A stretch of 64,000 nt of DNA from Halorussus vallis (lineage in GTDB: Archaea > Halobacteriota > Halobacteria > Halobacteriales > Haladaptataceae), in the NCBI RefSeq assembly GCF_024138165.1, contig NZ_CP100000.1:3844001-3908000 (forward strand), in the 5' to 3' direction. Under the pieces are notes generated by a model, which made no database searches, was not told the origin of the DNA, and worked only from the letters and a program-made list of their open reading frames with translations. Shown here piece by piece: positions 53,879 to 63,225 of this stretch. The stretch's first letter is position 1, and each line of letters opens with the position of its first letter. Position numbers and translations under genes: made by a program.

Positions 53879-55782
53879 GTAAGAACGAATCCGACAGCGA
53901 TGGCTCGAAGGTGTCGCTGAACGTCGAGGGTATCGGGTCAAACCAGACCGCTTCGAAGGCCGAGAACAGCACCCAGCTCGCCGAGCGCCGCATCCGTACG
54001 CTCGGCATCGGCATCAAGCCACCGTACAACCCCGACCGGCTCGCCGCGTTCCTCGAACTGAACGAGACGCACGCCACGTCGGTCCGCAAGAAGGCGCGCT
54101 ACGAGGTCGGGTTCGGCTTCGACATCGTCCCGCACGAGGACGTCGACCCGGACGACGCGAGCGAGGACGAGCGCGAGACGGTCACCGACTTCTGGCGTAG
54201 CCGGGACTCCCGGTGGCTCACCGGCCCCCATCGGTCGGCGGAGCCGACGACGCCCGAGGAGGTGAAGGAACTCGCCCGCCAGGACTACCACTCGATTGGC
54301 TGGGCGTGTCTGGAGATCCTGGCGAACGCGGAGGGAGAACCGGTCGGGCTCGCGCACGTCCCGGCGAACACTGTCCGGGTCCGGAAGCCCCGGGCCAGCG
54401 AGGACGACGAGCGAGCGATCGGCCATGACGCGCCGAACGACGACCTTCGAGCCCGCGGGTACGTCCAAGTCCGGAACGGCCGCCGGCGTTTCTTCGGCGT
54501 CGCCGGCGACCGGTACCGCGGCCAAGGGGACGACGACCGCGAGCCCATCTTCGTCGACAAAGAGAACGGCGACGTCGCGAAGGGGAGCGCGGAAGCGCTC
54601 GACAACGGGCCGGCGAACGAACTCATCTTCATCCGCAACCCGAGTCCCCTGGAGCAGGACTATGGCATCCCCGACTGGGTGTCCGCTATCCGGACGATCT
54701 CCGCGGACGAGGCGGCGAAGGACTACAACCGCGAGTTCTTCGACAACGACACCATTCCCCGCCTGGTCATCAAGGTGACTGGCGGAGAGCTCTCCGAGGA
54801 GTCCAAGCGCGACCTCCGCCAGATGCTCTACGGCCTTCGCGAGGAGTCTCATCGAACGGTCGTTCTCGAGGTCGAGAAGTTCCAGTCCCACCTGGACGAG
54901 GACGTCGAGATAGAACTCGAACCGCTCGGCCAGGGTATCAGCGAGGAGATGGACTTCCGGCAGTTCCGCGAGAAGAACGAACACGAGATCGCGAAGGTTC
55001 ACGAGGTCCCGCCCATCCTCATCGGTGTGACCGAGACGTCGAACCGGGCGAACTCGAAGGAGCAGGTCCACGACTTCGCGACGAACATCATCGCGCCGGA
55101 GCAGCACAAGTTCGCCGAGCGGCTCTACCAGATCATCCACCAGAAGGCGTTCGGCGTCTCGGACTGGACCATCGAGTACGAGCTCCGCGGCGCCGACCAG
55201 CCGAAGGAAGAGGCCGAGGTCGCTCGCCGGAAGATCCAGGCGGTTCGGGGGGCGATTCCGGTCAACCGGGCGCTGGAGATGGTCGGCGAGGACCCGCTCC
55301 CCGAGGACCATCCCGTCGACGGCCAGACGCTCGTCGCGGACGTCGGCAGCGACACCCAGCCAGTCGGTAGCGGGACACCGTCGGGAGGACCCGAGCAGGT
55401 GCGCGCCGCAGCGGCGCCGCCCGAGCACAACAAGATCGGCGAGCGCGACTGGGCCGACGTCAAGGCCGACCTGGTCAGCAAGGACCCGATCGAGCAGACG
55501 AAGTTCAACAGCTCGAACCTCGACGAGGGCCTCTACGACTTCGGCGAGCAGGAGCTCTTCCTCTCGTTCAAGCGCGAGGAGGGACAGAACTCGCTGTACG
55601 CGTACGTGAACGTCCCGACGACGGAGTGGGCGGGCCTCGTGAACGCCTCCAGCCACGGGAGCTACCACTACGACTCCATCCGACTGGAGTACCCCTACGT
55701 GGAGATCACGAACTTCCACGACCGACTGCCCGAGGGCCCGGCGCCGGACTCGGAGGACGTCCCGGACGACATTCCTGCATAG
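53875..55782 (+). CDS. Portal protein with C-terminal KTSC domain
   Basis: 635 residues. The first 500 residues match phage portal proteins (PBSX/HK97-like): NPDRLAAFLELNETHATSVR, DYHSIGWACLEILANAEGEP, ELIFIRNPSPLEQDYGIPDW and VPPILIGVTETSNRANSKEQ. After a Gly/Ser linker, residues about 545-620 (SSNLDEGLYDFGEQELFLSF to EYPYVEITNF) match the KTSC domain, a small fold named for its conserved residues and found in many phage and bacterial proteins. Overlaps the terminase by four bases. The portal ring is the DNA gateway of the capsid; the KTSC role is unknown. Confidence 0.9.
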   Translation: MSKNESDSDGSKVSLNVEGIGSNQTASKAENSTQLAERRIRTLGIGIKPPYNPDRLAAFLELNETHATSVRKKARYEVGFGFDIVPHEDVDPDDASEDERETVTDFWRSRDSRWLTGPHRSAEPTTPEEVKELARQDYHSIGWACLEILANAEGEPVGLAHVPANTVRVRKPRASEDDERAIGHDAPNDDLRARGYVQVRNGRRRFFGVAGDRYRGQGDDDREPIFVDKENGDVAKGSAEALDNGPANELIFIRNPSPLEQDYGIPDWVSAIRTISADEAAKDYNREFFDNDTIPRLVIKVTGGELSEESKRDLRQMLYGLREESHRTVVLEVEKFQSHLDEDVEIELEPLGQGISEEMDFRQFREKNEHEIAKVHEVPPILIGVTETSNRANSKEQVHDFATNIIAPEQHKFAERLYQIIHQKAFGVSDWTIEYELRGADQPKEEAEVARRKIQAVRGAIPVNRALEMVGEDPLPEDHPVDGQTLVADVGSDTQPVGSGTPSGGPEQVRAAAAPPEHNKIGERDWADVKADLVSKDPIEQTKFNSSNLDEGLYDFGEQELFLSFKREEGQNSLYAYVNVPTTEWAGLVNASSHGSYHYDSIRLEYPYVEITNFHDRLPEGPAPDSEDVPDDIPA

Positions 55783-55826
55783 GTTTCATCAATGTAAAGA
55801 CCTCGACCGTCTGGTGCCGACACGGG

Positions 55827-56054
55827 TCACCACAGTTCACTATTCTGGAGCTGTTCCCAGAGCAAGTTGATTGCTCGCAAGATCTGTTCAAAGGGTATCT
55901 CGGAGGATAAGAACTCCCAAATCAGGCGGATTACGATTTGTTGAACCAGATCCTCCAAGGATGGTAATACATCTAAGAATCTGCTAAAGGCATCAGCAGC
56001 TTCACTCGGTGTTGATATTCCGTAATTCGACCCGTAGTTCTGCCCATAACCCAT
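55827..56054 (-). CDS. AT-rich antisense gene (moron-like) between portal and protease
   Basis: 75 residues from ATG 56054 on the minus strand; a TATA-like box 28 bp upstream favours this start over ATG 56096, which would add 14 residues. The N-terminal MGYGQNYGSNYGISTPSEAA is Gly/Tyr/Asn-rich, the rest is helical with hydrophobic faces (VQQIVIRLIWEFLSSEIPFE). GC is much lower than in the neighbours. Being single, opposite in direction and with its own promoter it looks like a cargo gene expressed from the resident provirus. No homologue recognised; the gap 55783-56170 has no other gene. Confidence 0.55.
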   Translation of the reverse strand: MGYGQNYGSNYGISTPSEAADAFSRFLDVLPSLEDLVQQIVIRLIWEFLSSEIPFEQILRAINLLWEQLQNSELW

Positions 56055-56080
56055 ATGAAGTGTAGCTATTCTGTAACCAC

Positions 56081-56090
56081 TTAACATATC
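56081..56090 (-). promoter_or_regulatory. TATA-like box of the antisense gene
   Basis: On the minus strand GATATGTTAA is about 28 bp before ATG 56054. Confidence 0.45.
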
Positions 56091-56170
56091 GCCCAACTGC
56101 CGATGATCCAGGGAGCGACCCGACTCCCCTGTGTGAGGTTCGACCGGGCTGAACTGACTTTTCGACCACC

Positions 56171-56293
56171 ATGACGGAAAAAGACATAGCGCGCGGCGAG
56201 AAGCGCGGCGTCCTCTCGACCGGTCGAGCCCAAAAGCTCGGGAAGACCAAGGACGCCGACGCAGACGCCGACGACGAAGATGAGGAGGGCTGA
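56171..56293 (+). CDS. 40-residue basic/acidic provirus peptide
   Basis: ATG 56171 to TGA 56293. A basic half (MTEKDIARGEKRGVLSTGRA) and a very acidic end (DADADADDEDEEG). Three bp before the protease gene, so part of the head operon. It could be an assembly factor; no family is recognised. Confidence 0.5.
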   Translation: MTEKDIARGEKRGVLSTGRAQKLGKTKDADADADDEDEEG

Positions 56294-56296
56294 AAC

Positions 56297-58020
56297 ATGC
56301 CCCCCGTGAATAAGTCCGACAAGTCGACCCTCCGGAAGGACGTCGACTTCGTCGCGAAGGACGACCAGGAGCAGATCGCCACCGGAATCGTGATGGTGCC
56401 CTGGGCGGTCGACCTCCAGGGCGACTGGGAGCGACCGGAGACGATCGCCCAGTTCGCCGAGCAGTTCGAGAACTTCGAGGCGGTCGGCGAAGCCGGCGGC
56501 GGCGTCATGCACGCCGTGTTCCCCGACGAACACGCCTCGCTCGAACGCAACGAGGTCCTCGACGAAGCCACGGACATCGGTGGCACGACCGCCCCCGAAG
56601 GTGCGTGGGTTCAGAGTTGGAAGTTCGAGGACGAGGAGCTCTGGAGCCTCGTCGACGACGGCATCCTCGAAGGCTACTCGATCGGCGCCATCAACGTCTC
56701 GTGGGATGGCCCGATGGAGCAGGACGAACTCCCCGACGAGGTCTCCCTCCCTGACGACGCTCCCGAGGACGCCCTCGTATGGGAGCTCGTCGACGGCATC
56801 ATCCGCGAGGTCTCGGCCGTCGACATCCCGGCGGTACCAGACGCTCAGATTCTGGAGACGAAGGCCGACGCCGAGAAGCGACTCGCCGACCACCTCGGCA
56901 ACCGCGACGGCTTCATCGAGGAAGCCCAGCAGCGCGGTCACTCCGATGACGAGGCCGAGCGCCTCTGGGAGTACCTCAACCGCGCGGTCGACGTCGAGGG
57001 CGCGGGCGAGCCCGGCTCGAAGGGCCTGCTCGCGTCTGCAGGAAAGGCGTTCCTCAGAGTACTCTCCGGGACCGATGACGACAAGGCGGTGTCCGAGGCC
57101 CCGGACCGCGGTCGCGAGAAAGACGCGGGCGGCTTCGAGGCGGACATCTTCCGCGTTGTCGCCCCAGAGGACAAGGCCGAGAACTACGAGGACGAGGTCC
57201 TCGGAATCGGGGTCGACTTCCCGAACAGCGACGTGTACGTCGACTGGCGAAACGAGGTGTTCCCGGACGAGCTGGACGAGCCGCACGTCAGCATCTACGG
57301 GAGTACCAGTGACCTCGAACAGGCGACCGGCAACACCACTGAGCAGATGGACACGCTGAACGCGAAGGCAGCGAAGACGCTGTTCGGCGCATCCGGCCTG
57401 CAGGTGGACCCGATCGACAAGGAGGGCCGCACGCTCTCGACGGCGAACCGCCACCGCCTGTATGCCACCATCGACGCCAGTCTGGATGTCCTCCAGGACG
57501 CCGGCGTCGACCACGGCATGACACGATTCACCGATCGCGAGGACACGACCTTCGATCTCTCCGAGCACAGCGCCCGGACGTGGGCCGACGACGGCGACGA
57601 AGACGAGGACGACGAGAACGAGGACGAGGAGGTAGAGAACGACAAGAACGCCGCCGGCGGCGACACGCCGGACGACGAGAGCGGCACGGAGACCGCTGAC
57701 GACATGACCAACGAGAACGACACCGAGCCCCCGAGTGGGCCAAGGAACTCCAGGAACAGCTCACCGAACAGTCCAAGCGCATCGACGACCTCGCCGACAC
57801 CGACGGCGACGAGGGCGAGAAGGATGCCAGCGACGACGTCGACCCGATGGAGGACGCGCCCGAGTGGGCGAAGTCCCTAAAGTCGGACATCGACGAGCAG
57901 GCCGAGCGCATCGACACCATCAGCCAGCAGTCCGGCTACAGCGACCAGCTGGAAGCCTCGGCTGAAACGGACGAGAACGACGAAGACGGCCTCACCGCGA
58001 TCGGGAAGGCGCTGTCCTAA
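56297..58020 (+). CDS. XkdF-like prohead protease plus scaffold, joined by a -1 frameshift
   Basis: The 0 frame (ATG 56297, 527 codons, stop 57878-57880) opens with an XkdF-like serine-protease region (about residues 20-180: IATGIVMVPWAVDLQGDWER, GILEGYSIGAINVSWDG). A middle domain and an acidic linker follow. At 57728-57732 a CCCCC run (GAG CCC CCG) lies where the coding signal moves to the -1 frame: there two 20-residue coiled-coil repeats, EWAKELQEQLTEQSKRIDDL and EWAKSLKSDIDEQAERIDTI, follow and end at TAA 58018-58020. The 0-frame tail is Arg/Thr/Ser-rich nonsense. The fused product would be 574 residues. Whether this is programmed slippage or a single-base deletion is unresolved. Confidence 0.8.
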
Positions 58021-58035
58021 CGGAGCGATTTCTAC

Positions 58036-59082
58036 ATGGGAACGAACACCACTATCGACGCAGTACGGCAGCAGAACCAGCAGGCGACTCTCTCGCAGAA
58101 GGACATCGGGCTGACGGAACTCGACGGCTTCCAGCTTCCGAGCGCAGTCACCGAGGAGTTCCTCGACCGGATGCAGAAGGAGGTCAACATCCTCGGCATG
58201 GCGGACACCATGACGCTGGCTCGCCTCGAGCAGGAAGTCCCGCAGTTCGGTGTCCCGCGACTCTCCGGCCACGCTCGTGCCGAGGAGGCCTCTCGGACGA
58301 CGAACTCCGCGGCGGAGTCGGGCGAAGTCAAGTTCAACGCGACGGACCAGTCGTACTACATCCTCGTCGAGCCCAAGCGCGACGCGCTGAAGAACACGCA
58401 CTACGGGCCCGACCAGTTCGGCGACTACATCATCGACCAGTTCGTCCAGCGCTGGGGCAACGACATCGGCCTCATCGGCATCCGCGCCGGTGCATCTAGC
58501 GGCAACCTCCAGTCCATCGGCGGTGCGGCCGAACTCGACACCACGTGGAACGGCTGGCTCGCCATCGCAGAAGGAAGCGACTCGGCGTCGGACCGCATCG
58601 GCCTTGAGGACACGGCCGACGCGGAAACCAGCACGATGCCGCAGGTCGATATGGCTGGCGCGTCGGTCGACACGCAGATGTTCGACGACACAATCACGAC
58701 GCTCGACTCGCGGTTCCGCGACCCCGACCGTGTCAAGTTCCTCTGCAACCCCGACCAGGTCCAGGCCTACACCATGAGCCTGACCGAGCGCGAAGACCCG
58801 CTCGGCTCGGCGGTCATCTTCGGCGACTCCGACATCACGCCGTTCAGCTACGACGTCGTTGGCGTGAACGGCTGGCCGACCAGCTACGCGATGCTCACGG
58901 ACCCCGAGAACCTTGCGTTCGGGCTCTTCGAGCAGATGGAGCTCGACCAGACGACGGACACCGACAAGGTCCACGAGAACCGGCTGCACTCCCGGAATTG
59001 GCTGGAGGGCCAGTTCGACTTCCAGATCAAGCGGATGCAGGCCGGCGTGCTCGTGAAGAACATCGCGGACCCGGCGGCCTAA
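58036..59082 (+). CDS. Major capsid protein (HK97-fold type)
   Basis: 348 residues, 15 bp after the scaffold end. Helical N-arm (QQATLSQKDIGLTELDGFQL), then VEPKRDALKNTHYGPDQFGD, FVQRWGNDIGLIGIRAGASS, FRDPDRVKFLCNPDQVQAYT and a last domain ending NWLEGQFDFQIKRMQAGVLV. The order and size are those of haloviral MCPs next to an XkdF-type protease. Main shell protein of the virion. Confidence 0.88.
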   Translation: MGTNTTIDAVRQQNQQATLSQKDIGLTELDGFQLPSAVTEEFLDRMQKEVNILGMADTMTLARLEQEVPQFGVPRLSGHARAEEASRTTNSAAESGEVKFNATDQSYYILVEPKRDALKNTHYGPDQFGDYIIDQFVQRWGNDIGLIGIRAGASSGNLQSIGGAAELDTTWNGWLAIAEGSDSASDRIGLEDTADAETSTMPQVDMAGASVDTQMFDDTITTLDSRFRDPDRVKFLCNPDQVQAYTMSLTEREDPLGSAVIFGDSDITPFSYDVVGVNGWPTSYAMLTDPENLAFGLFEQMELDQTTDTDKVHENRLHSRNWLEGQFDFQIKRMQAGVLVKNIADPAA

Positions 59083-59096
59083 CGGAGTAATCTGAG

Positions 59097-59426
59097 ATGA
59101 CACTCTACACCGAGACTGACGAGCACGGTACCGAGTACCTTGTCAGCACCAACGGAAACGCCGAGCACCGGCTCCGTCTCGACGACCACGAACGCCAGGA
59201 GATCCGTCGAATCGCAGACGACCTCGACGACGACGATGGACCTGAAAAGGGCGACCTCGGGACGTTCGTCGACACAGACGGGGCAGAGCACAATGCAGTC
59301 GTGACCAAGGTCTGGGACTCGAACACCGTCAACCTGGCCTACACCGTCGACGGTGGCGGAATGACCGAAGCGACCAGCGTCACGCTCGACTCGGAGACGT
59401 ACGCGTTCGAACCCGGAGGCTGGTAA
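59097..59426 (+). CDS. Hypothetical head-region protein
   Basis: 109 residues, beta-rich with an acidic middle (ADDLDDDDGPEKGDLGTFVD). GDLGTFVDTDGAEHNAVVTK and TKVWDSNTVNLAYTVDGGGM suggest an SH3-like small barrel. Position after the capsid gene is typical of decoration or head-completion proteins. Confidence 0.65.
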   Translation: MTLYTETDEHGTEYLVSTNGNAEHRLRLDDHERQEIRRIADDLDDDDGPEKGDLGTFVDTDGAEHNAVVTKVWDSNTVNLAYTVDGGGMTEATSVTLDSETYAFEPGGW

Positions 59427-59429
59427 CCG

Positions 59430-59807
59430 ATGGCTGGACCAACCACCAACGCAGAGATCCGTGAGCGCTACGAGAACGGCAAGCATCTCGCCGATGGTGC
59501 GGTGGGCAACGTGGTCACCGACAGTCCGGCGAACGCCGCAGACACGGTGGTCGGCGCCGACACGGACGTTCACGTCGTCACTGCGGACGGGACGAACACG
59601 GTCGACCTCAGCGGCGCCGCGGAGGCTGGCCGTGTGGTCACCGTCGTCCACAACGGCGGCGCGGCTACGCCGACGCTGTCGTTCACCGATGCGGACTTCG
59701 TCGGGACGGGCCCGGCGAACATCACGAGCGCGGGCGCGACTGCGACCGTCTGCAACGTCGACGGAACCGCCAGCGGCTGGGTCGTCATCGCGACCGGGAG
59801 TGCCTGA
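59430..59807 (+). CDS. Hypothetical beta-rich head decoration-like protein
   Basis: 125 residues. A short helix (NAEIRERYENGKHLADGAVG), then Gly/Ala/Thr-rich beta strands ending TASGWVVIATGSA, a pattern of outer decoration or fibre proteins. No cysteine cluster or enzyme motif. Directly follows the previous gene. Confidence 0.6.
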   Translation: MAGPTTNAEIRERYENGKHLADGAVGNVVTDSPANAADTVVGADTDVHVVTADGTNTVDLSGAAEAGRVVTVVHNGGAATPTLSFTDADFVGTGPANITSAGATATVCNVDGTASGWVVIATGSA

Positions 59808-59809
59808 CC

Positions 59810-60130
59810 ATGCCACGAGTTGAGAAAACCGACGGTGGCCTGGTGTACCTCCGGCCGCTCGACCGCCGATTCGAGATCGGAGATCAGGTGGACGTCGACG
59901 AGGAGATGGCCGCGTACCTCTGCGAGGAGCGCGGCGACTTCGAGTACGTCCGCGACATCGAGGCACGCGCCGCCGAGGTCAAGGAGTCGCTGGTTGATGA
60001 ACCAGCGTCCGACGAGGAGGAGACCACCGAAGGCGAAGACGGATCCAACACCTGCGACGTCGTCAAGTCCGACGGAGAGGTGTGTGGTCGAGACCTTCCC
60101 TGCGCGTACCACTCCGACGAGGAGGCCTAA
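59810..60130 (+). CDS. Small provirus protein with C-terminal zinc-type motif
   Basis: 106 residues. MPRVEKTDGGLVYLRPLDRR and VDVDEEMAAYLCEERGDFEY form a compact start; the end CDVVKSDGEVCGRDLPCAYH has three Cys and a His fitting a zinc site. Likely a head-tail or decoration accessory. Confidence 0.6.
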   Translation: MPRVEKTDGGLVYLRPLDRRFEIGDQVDVDEEMAAYLCEERGDFEYVRDIEARAAEVKESLVDEPASDEEETTEGEDGSNTCDVVKSDGEVCGRDLPCAYHSDEEA

Positions 60131-60133
60131 TCC

Positions 60134-60442
60134 ATGCCGGCGTGGGACGCCAGCACCGTCCTCGCGACCTCGAAGACGTTCGGTGCGTCCGAGACAGTGT
60201 CCGCCTCGGTCGACGGCTACCACACGCCCGCGGTCTGCGTCGCGCTGGAGGGACTCAACGGGAACGCCGACGACACGATCACCATCGAGATCGTCGGCGA
60301 CGCGGGGACGTACGATGTCGACAGTCGGACGCTCAACGCGACCGGGTCCTACGTCGTCGACGTCCCACAAGCCGACACCGTCCAGCTGACGAGTGCGAAC
60401 GGCACGACCATCAGCGCCGAAGTGCGGAACAACCCGAGGTAG
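60134..60442 (+). CDS. Hypothetical beta-sandwich provirus protein
   Basis: 102 residues, predicted almost all beta strand (SETVSASVDGYHTPAVCVAL, DTITIEIVGDAGTYDVDSRT). Similar in style to head fibre or decoration proteins. No family assigned; lies between two head genes. Confidence 0.6.
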   Translation: MPAWDASTVLATSKTFGASETVSASVDGYHTPAVCVALEGLNGNADDTITIEIVGDAGTYDVDSRTLNATGSYVVDVPQADTVQLTSANGTTISAEVRNNPR

Positions 60443-60448
60443 TGAGTC

Positions 60449-61315
60449 ATGCCAACTGGGTACTGTACCGTCGAGGATGTCCGCCGAGCGCTGCGAGAAG
60501 CATCACTCCCGGGTGACGTCGAGCAGGACCGCAACATCGTACTCGACGCGATCACGTCGCAGACCGAGTGGCTGGAAAAGACCATCAGCCGGCACTGGTA
60601 CATCCCAGGTGGTATCAGCGAGGACTCGGACAACCTCATCCCGACAGGCCCGAACTCTCGCGACGACGAGCACGACATCCCCACGCACGGGGCGCTCGTC
60701 GACGGTGCGAGCGAGCGCGAACGCTTCCGGTACAGCCGGAACAGCGACGCACTACTCGAAGCCGGCCCTCGCCACGACCGCCAGCGCTGGCAAGACCTCC
60801 GCCGCGAGCCGAAACAAGAAATCCGGCTCTCGACCGGCAACATCTACGAGGAGGACATCCCGGCCTACACTCGGATTCGGCTCGCACGGAAGGACGTCAA
60901 GGCGATCACCGAACTCTCGGTCGTCAACAAGAAGGGCGGGTACGACGACTGGGTCGCCTCCAGCGACTACACCGGCGGTGTCGGCAACCAGCACCGAGGT
61001 AAGGACTACTGGGTGCGCATCAACAACGGCGGCGTCTCCGAGCTCTATCTGAACGTCCACTCGATAGACGACGATATCCCGTCGCTGTCGAACGCCGTGT
61101 ACGCCGCGCTCGATTACGGCCACGAGGGCATCCCCCGGAACGTCCGGCGAGCGGTCGCATTCTTGGCCGGGTCTGATCTGGTCGAGGAGGCCGTCGTGGA
61201 GATTCCGCAGAACGCGACGGTGTACAACATCGAGACGAAGGCTGACGAGATGCGGTCGAAGGCCGAGGAACTGCTCGATGTCTACCACGAAGGCAACCTG
61301 GGAATCAACCAATGA
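60449..61315 (+). CDS. Head-tail connector/adaptor protein
   Basis: 288 residues. The start YCTVEDVRRALREASLPGDV and ITSQTEWLEKTISRHWYIPG is that of the gp6-like head-tail adaptor family (DNA-packaging connector), extended by a beta-rich insert and a helical end (AVAFLAGSDLVEEAVVEIPQ). Overlaps the next neck gene by four bases. Confidence 0.75.
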   Translation: MPTGYCTVEDVRRALREASLPGDVEQDRNIVLDAITSQTEWLEKTISRHWYIPGGISEDSDNLIPTGPNSRDDEHDIPTHGALVDGASERERFRYSRNSDALLEAGPRHDRQRWQDLRREPKQEIRLSTGNIYEEDIPAYTRIRLARKDVKAITELSVVNKKGGYDDWVASSDYTGGVGNQHRGKDYWVRINNGGVSELYLNVHSIDDDIPSLSNAVYAALDYGHEGIPRNVRRAVAFLAGSDLVEEAVVEIPQNATVYNIETKADEMRSKAEELLDVYHEGNLGINQ

Positions 61316-61785
61316 AGCTCGACAGTAGCTTCGAGGACGATCTCCGCGAGGCCGTCTTGGACGAGGCTGAACACGAACTCATAGGGAAGCAAGGTAACCT
61401 CGTTCACGAAGCCGTCCAGTTCACCCACGACCGCCTCCGCGAGTACGGACGGGAGTTTGACTACCGAGTCGACTCCATCATCGACAGCTTCGGCGGTGTC
61501 GAGGTAGATCGGTCCGCCAACCGGCTCACCATTCGGTGGGGCTGGACGCACGAAGCGATGGTCTATCTCGAGTTCGGCACGAGCGACCACACCATCGAGG
61601 GTGACCCCGTGCTCTCGTTCGTCTGGGAAGAGCGCCACAATCCACCGGAGTGGGTTCGTGAAGAGTTCGACCAGGAGGGCAACGGCTACCGCGTGTTCCT
61701 GCCAGAGGTCGAGGTCGCTGGCGTGAAGGAGACGCGAGCAGCCCGGGACGCATTGAACTGGCTTCGTCGGGAGGTCCAGTCATGA
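61312..61785 (+). CDS. Neck/tail protein, HK97 gp10-like
   Basis: 157 residues. An initial helical stretch, then VYLEFGTSDHTIEGDPVLSF with the EFGT-H core characteristic of HK97 gp10-type proteins, and a basic end. Probably joins the neck to the tail. Overlaps both neighbours. Confidence 0.8.
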   Translation: MKLDSSFEDDLREAVLDEAEHELIGKQGNLVHEAVQFTHDRLREYGREFDYRVDSIIDSFGGVEVDRSANRLTIRWGWTHEAMVYLEFGTSDHTIEGDPVLSFVWEERHNPPEWVREEFDQEGNGYRVFLPEVEVAGVKETRAARDALNWLRREVQS

Positions 61786-62279
61786 GCGCTCCGGAAGTCG
61801 AGTGGGTACTCACCCAACTCGGTTCCGTCGTTGGCTCGCTCACCACGCCCCTGAAGCGAGTCGACCGCGACGAGAGCAAGATCCTCGATGGAAGTATTCG
61901 GTCGCGGACGGCCGAGTTGGAGAAGGCGAATTACGTCGGTGCGACGCTCTCGGATGTTACGAGTCAGCCGATCGGGACGGAGTACGACCACTCGCGGGAG
62001 GCCGTCGTCGGTGTTCGCATTGAAGGCCTCACGCACCGCGAGTTCGGGTACGTCGACCCGAACGGCAGTAGCGGCATTCCGTTCGACAACGACGGCGGGC
62101 TCGTCTCCCGTGTCCGGGATGCACTGCTCGTCGAACGGACGTATCCGAACGCGGGCGGGGCGAACGTGACGTACACCGACTTACGGATTACGAACGAGGC
62201 GCCGCAGTCGAGCAACTACGCGGATTACTATCGCACCGACTTCGACGTCGTGTTCAACGGTTACGAAGACCTACCATGA
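61782..62279 (+). CDS. Tail terminator/completion-like protein
   Basis: 165 residues. Core YDHSREAVVGVRIEGLTHRE and the strand-rich TYTDLRITNEAPQSSNYADY YRTDFDVVFNGYE fit the gpU-like tail completion fold, in the right place between neck and tail tube genes. Assignment rests mainly on order. Confidence 0.6.
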   Translation: MSAPEVEWVLTQLGSVVGSLTTPLKRVDRDESKILDGSIRSRTAELEKANYVGATLSDVTSQPIGTEYDHSREAVVGVRIEGLTHREFGYVDPNGSSGIPFDNDGGLVSRVRDALLVERTYPNAGGANVTYTDLRITNEAPQSSNYADYYRTDFDVVFNGYEDLP

Positions 62280-62319
62280 CCAGAACCAGCAGTACCCCAC
62301 CTGACGGAGGCACAGCACG

Positions 62320-63225
62320 ATGACCGGCGCCGGAACCAGCACGGTCGCGTACGGCATCGAATCGAGTTTCATGGGGTCGGTGGTGGACGACGACACCGAC
62401 TCCTCGCCGGACTACTACCTGCCAGGCAAGAACGTCACCATCGAGGAGATCGAGCTGTCGAACCAGCTCCAGCGCATCCGCGACCCCGATAGCGTCGAGT
62501 CGGTCGAGAGCATCGAGGGCAACCTCGAAGGCGCGTTCTCGGCGTCGTGGATCGCGAAACACTGGAACCATCACAACTTCATCTTTAACGACGCCGGAAC
62601 CGGGTTTGCACCGGGGCTCGCCGCGTCGTCACGGTGGTATCTCGGTATCGACTACCTCACCGGGACCGCGGAGCGCGAACTCATCGGTGTCGTACCCACG
62701 CAGTACCAGATTCGGTACGAGCAGGGTGGTCCGGTACGCGTCAGCGTGACCTGCATCTACGCCGACGAGAAGCTCGCGACGAGCATCACCCCGTCGACCA
62801 TCGAGGACCCCGGAACGGTCTACCAGTGGCACGGCACGTCGCTCGACGTGAATACGACGACGCAGGCGAAGCTTCAGTCCTCGACGCTCCAAATTAGCAA
62901 TATCGCCCGCTTCCAGCGTGGGTCCGGCCGAAAGCCCATCGACGCGGTCATCGCGGCGCCGGAGGCATCGCTGTCGGCGGACACGACCATGACCGAGACG
63001 GACCAACTCGCGCTCGCGTACGGTGCGGCCGGCTCGACCGCGCCCCAGGACTCCGTCGGCGGTGTGTCCGCTTCGTTCGCGGTGACGAACGGCGGCGGGA
63101 CGACGAAGACGTTCAACCTCTCGGAGGTCACGCCAGACACGTACAACTGGAGCGACCTCGTCAGCGCGGAGAACGACATGAACGAGAATCTCGACTACCA
63201 GGTCAACGGGGTGACGGTCGCGTAA
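62320..63225 (+). CDS. Major tail (tube) protein
   Basis: 301 residues. Two similar beta-rich halves, with the family-like opening TSTVAYGIESSFMGSVVDDD and KNVTIEEIELSNQLQRIRDP, then GNLEGAFSASWIAKHWNHHN. Position just before the chaperone pair supports tail tube. Acidic, no cysteine except one. TAATG overlap with the next gene. Confidence 0.75.
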   Translation: MTGAGTSTVAYGIESSFMGSVVDDDTDSSPDYYLPGKNVTIEEIELSNQLQRIRDPDSVESVESIEGNLEGAFSASWIAKHWNHHNFIFNDAGTGFAPGLAASSRWYLGIDYLTGTAERELIGVVPTQYQIRYEQGGPVRVSVTCIYADEKLATSITPSTIEDPGTVYQWHGTSLDVNTTTQAKLQSSTLQISNIARFQRGSGRKPIDAVIAAPEASLSADTTMTETDQLALAYGAAGSTAPQDSVGGVSASFAVTNGGGTTKTFNLSEVTPDTYNWSDLVSAENDMNENLDYQVNGVTVA

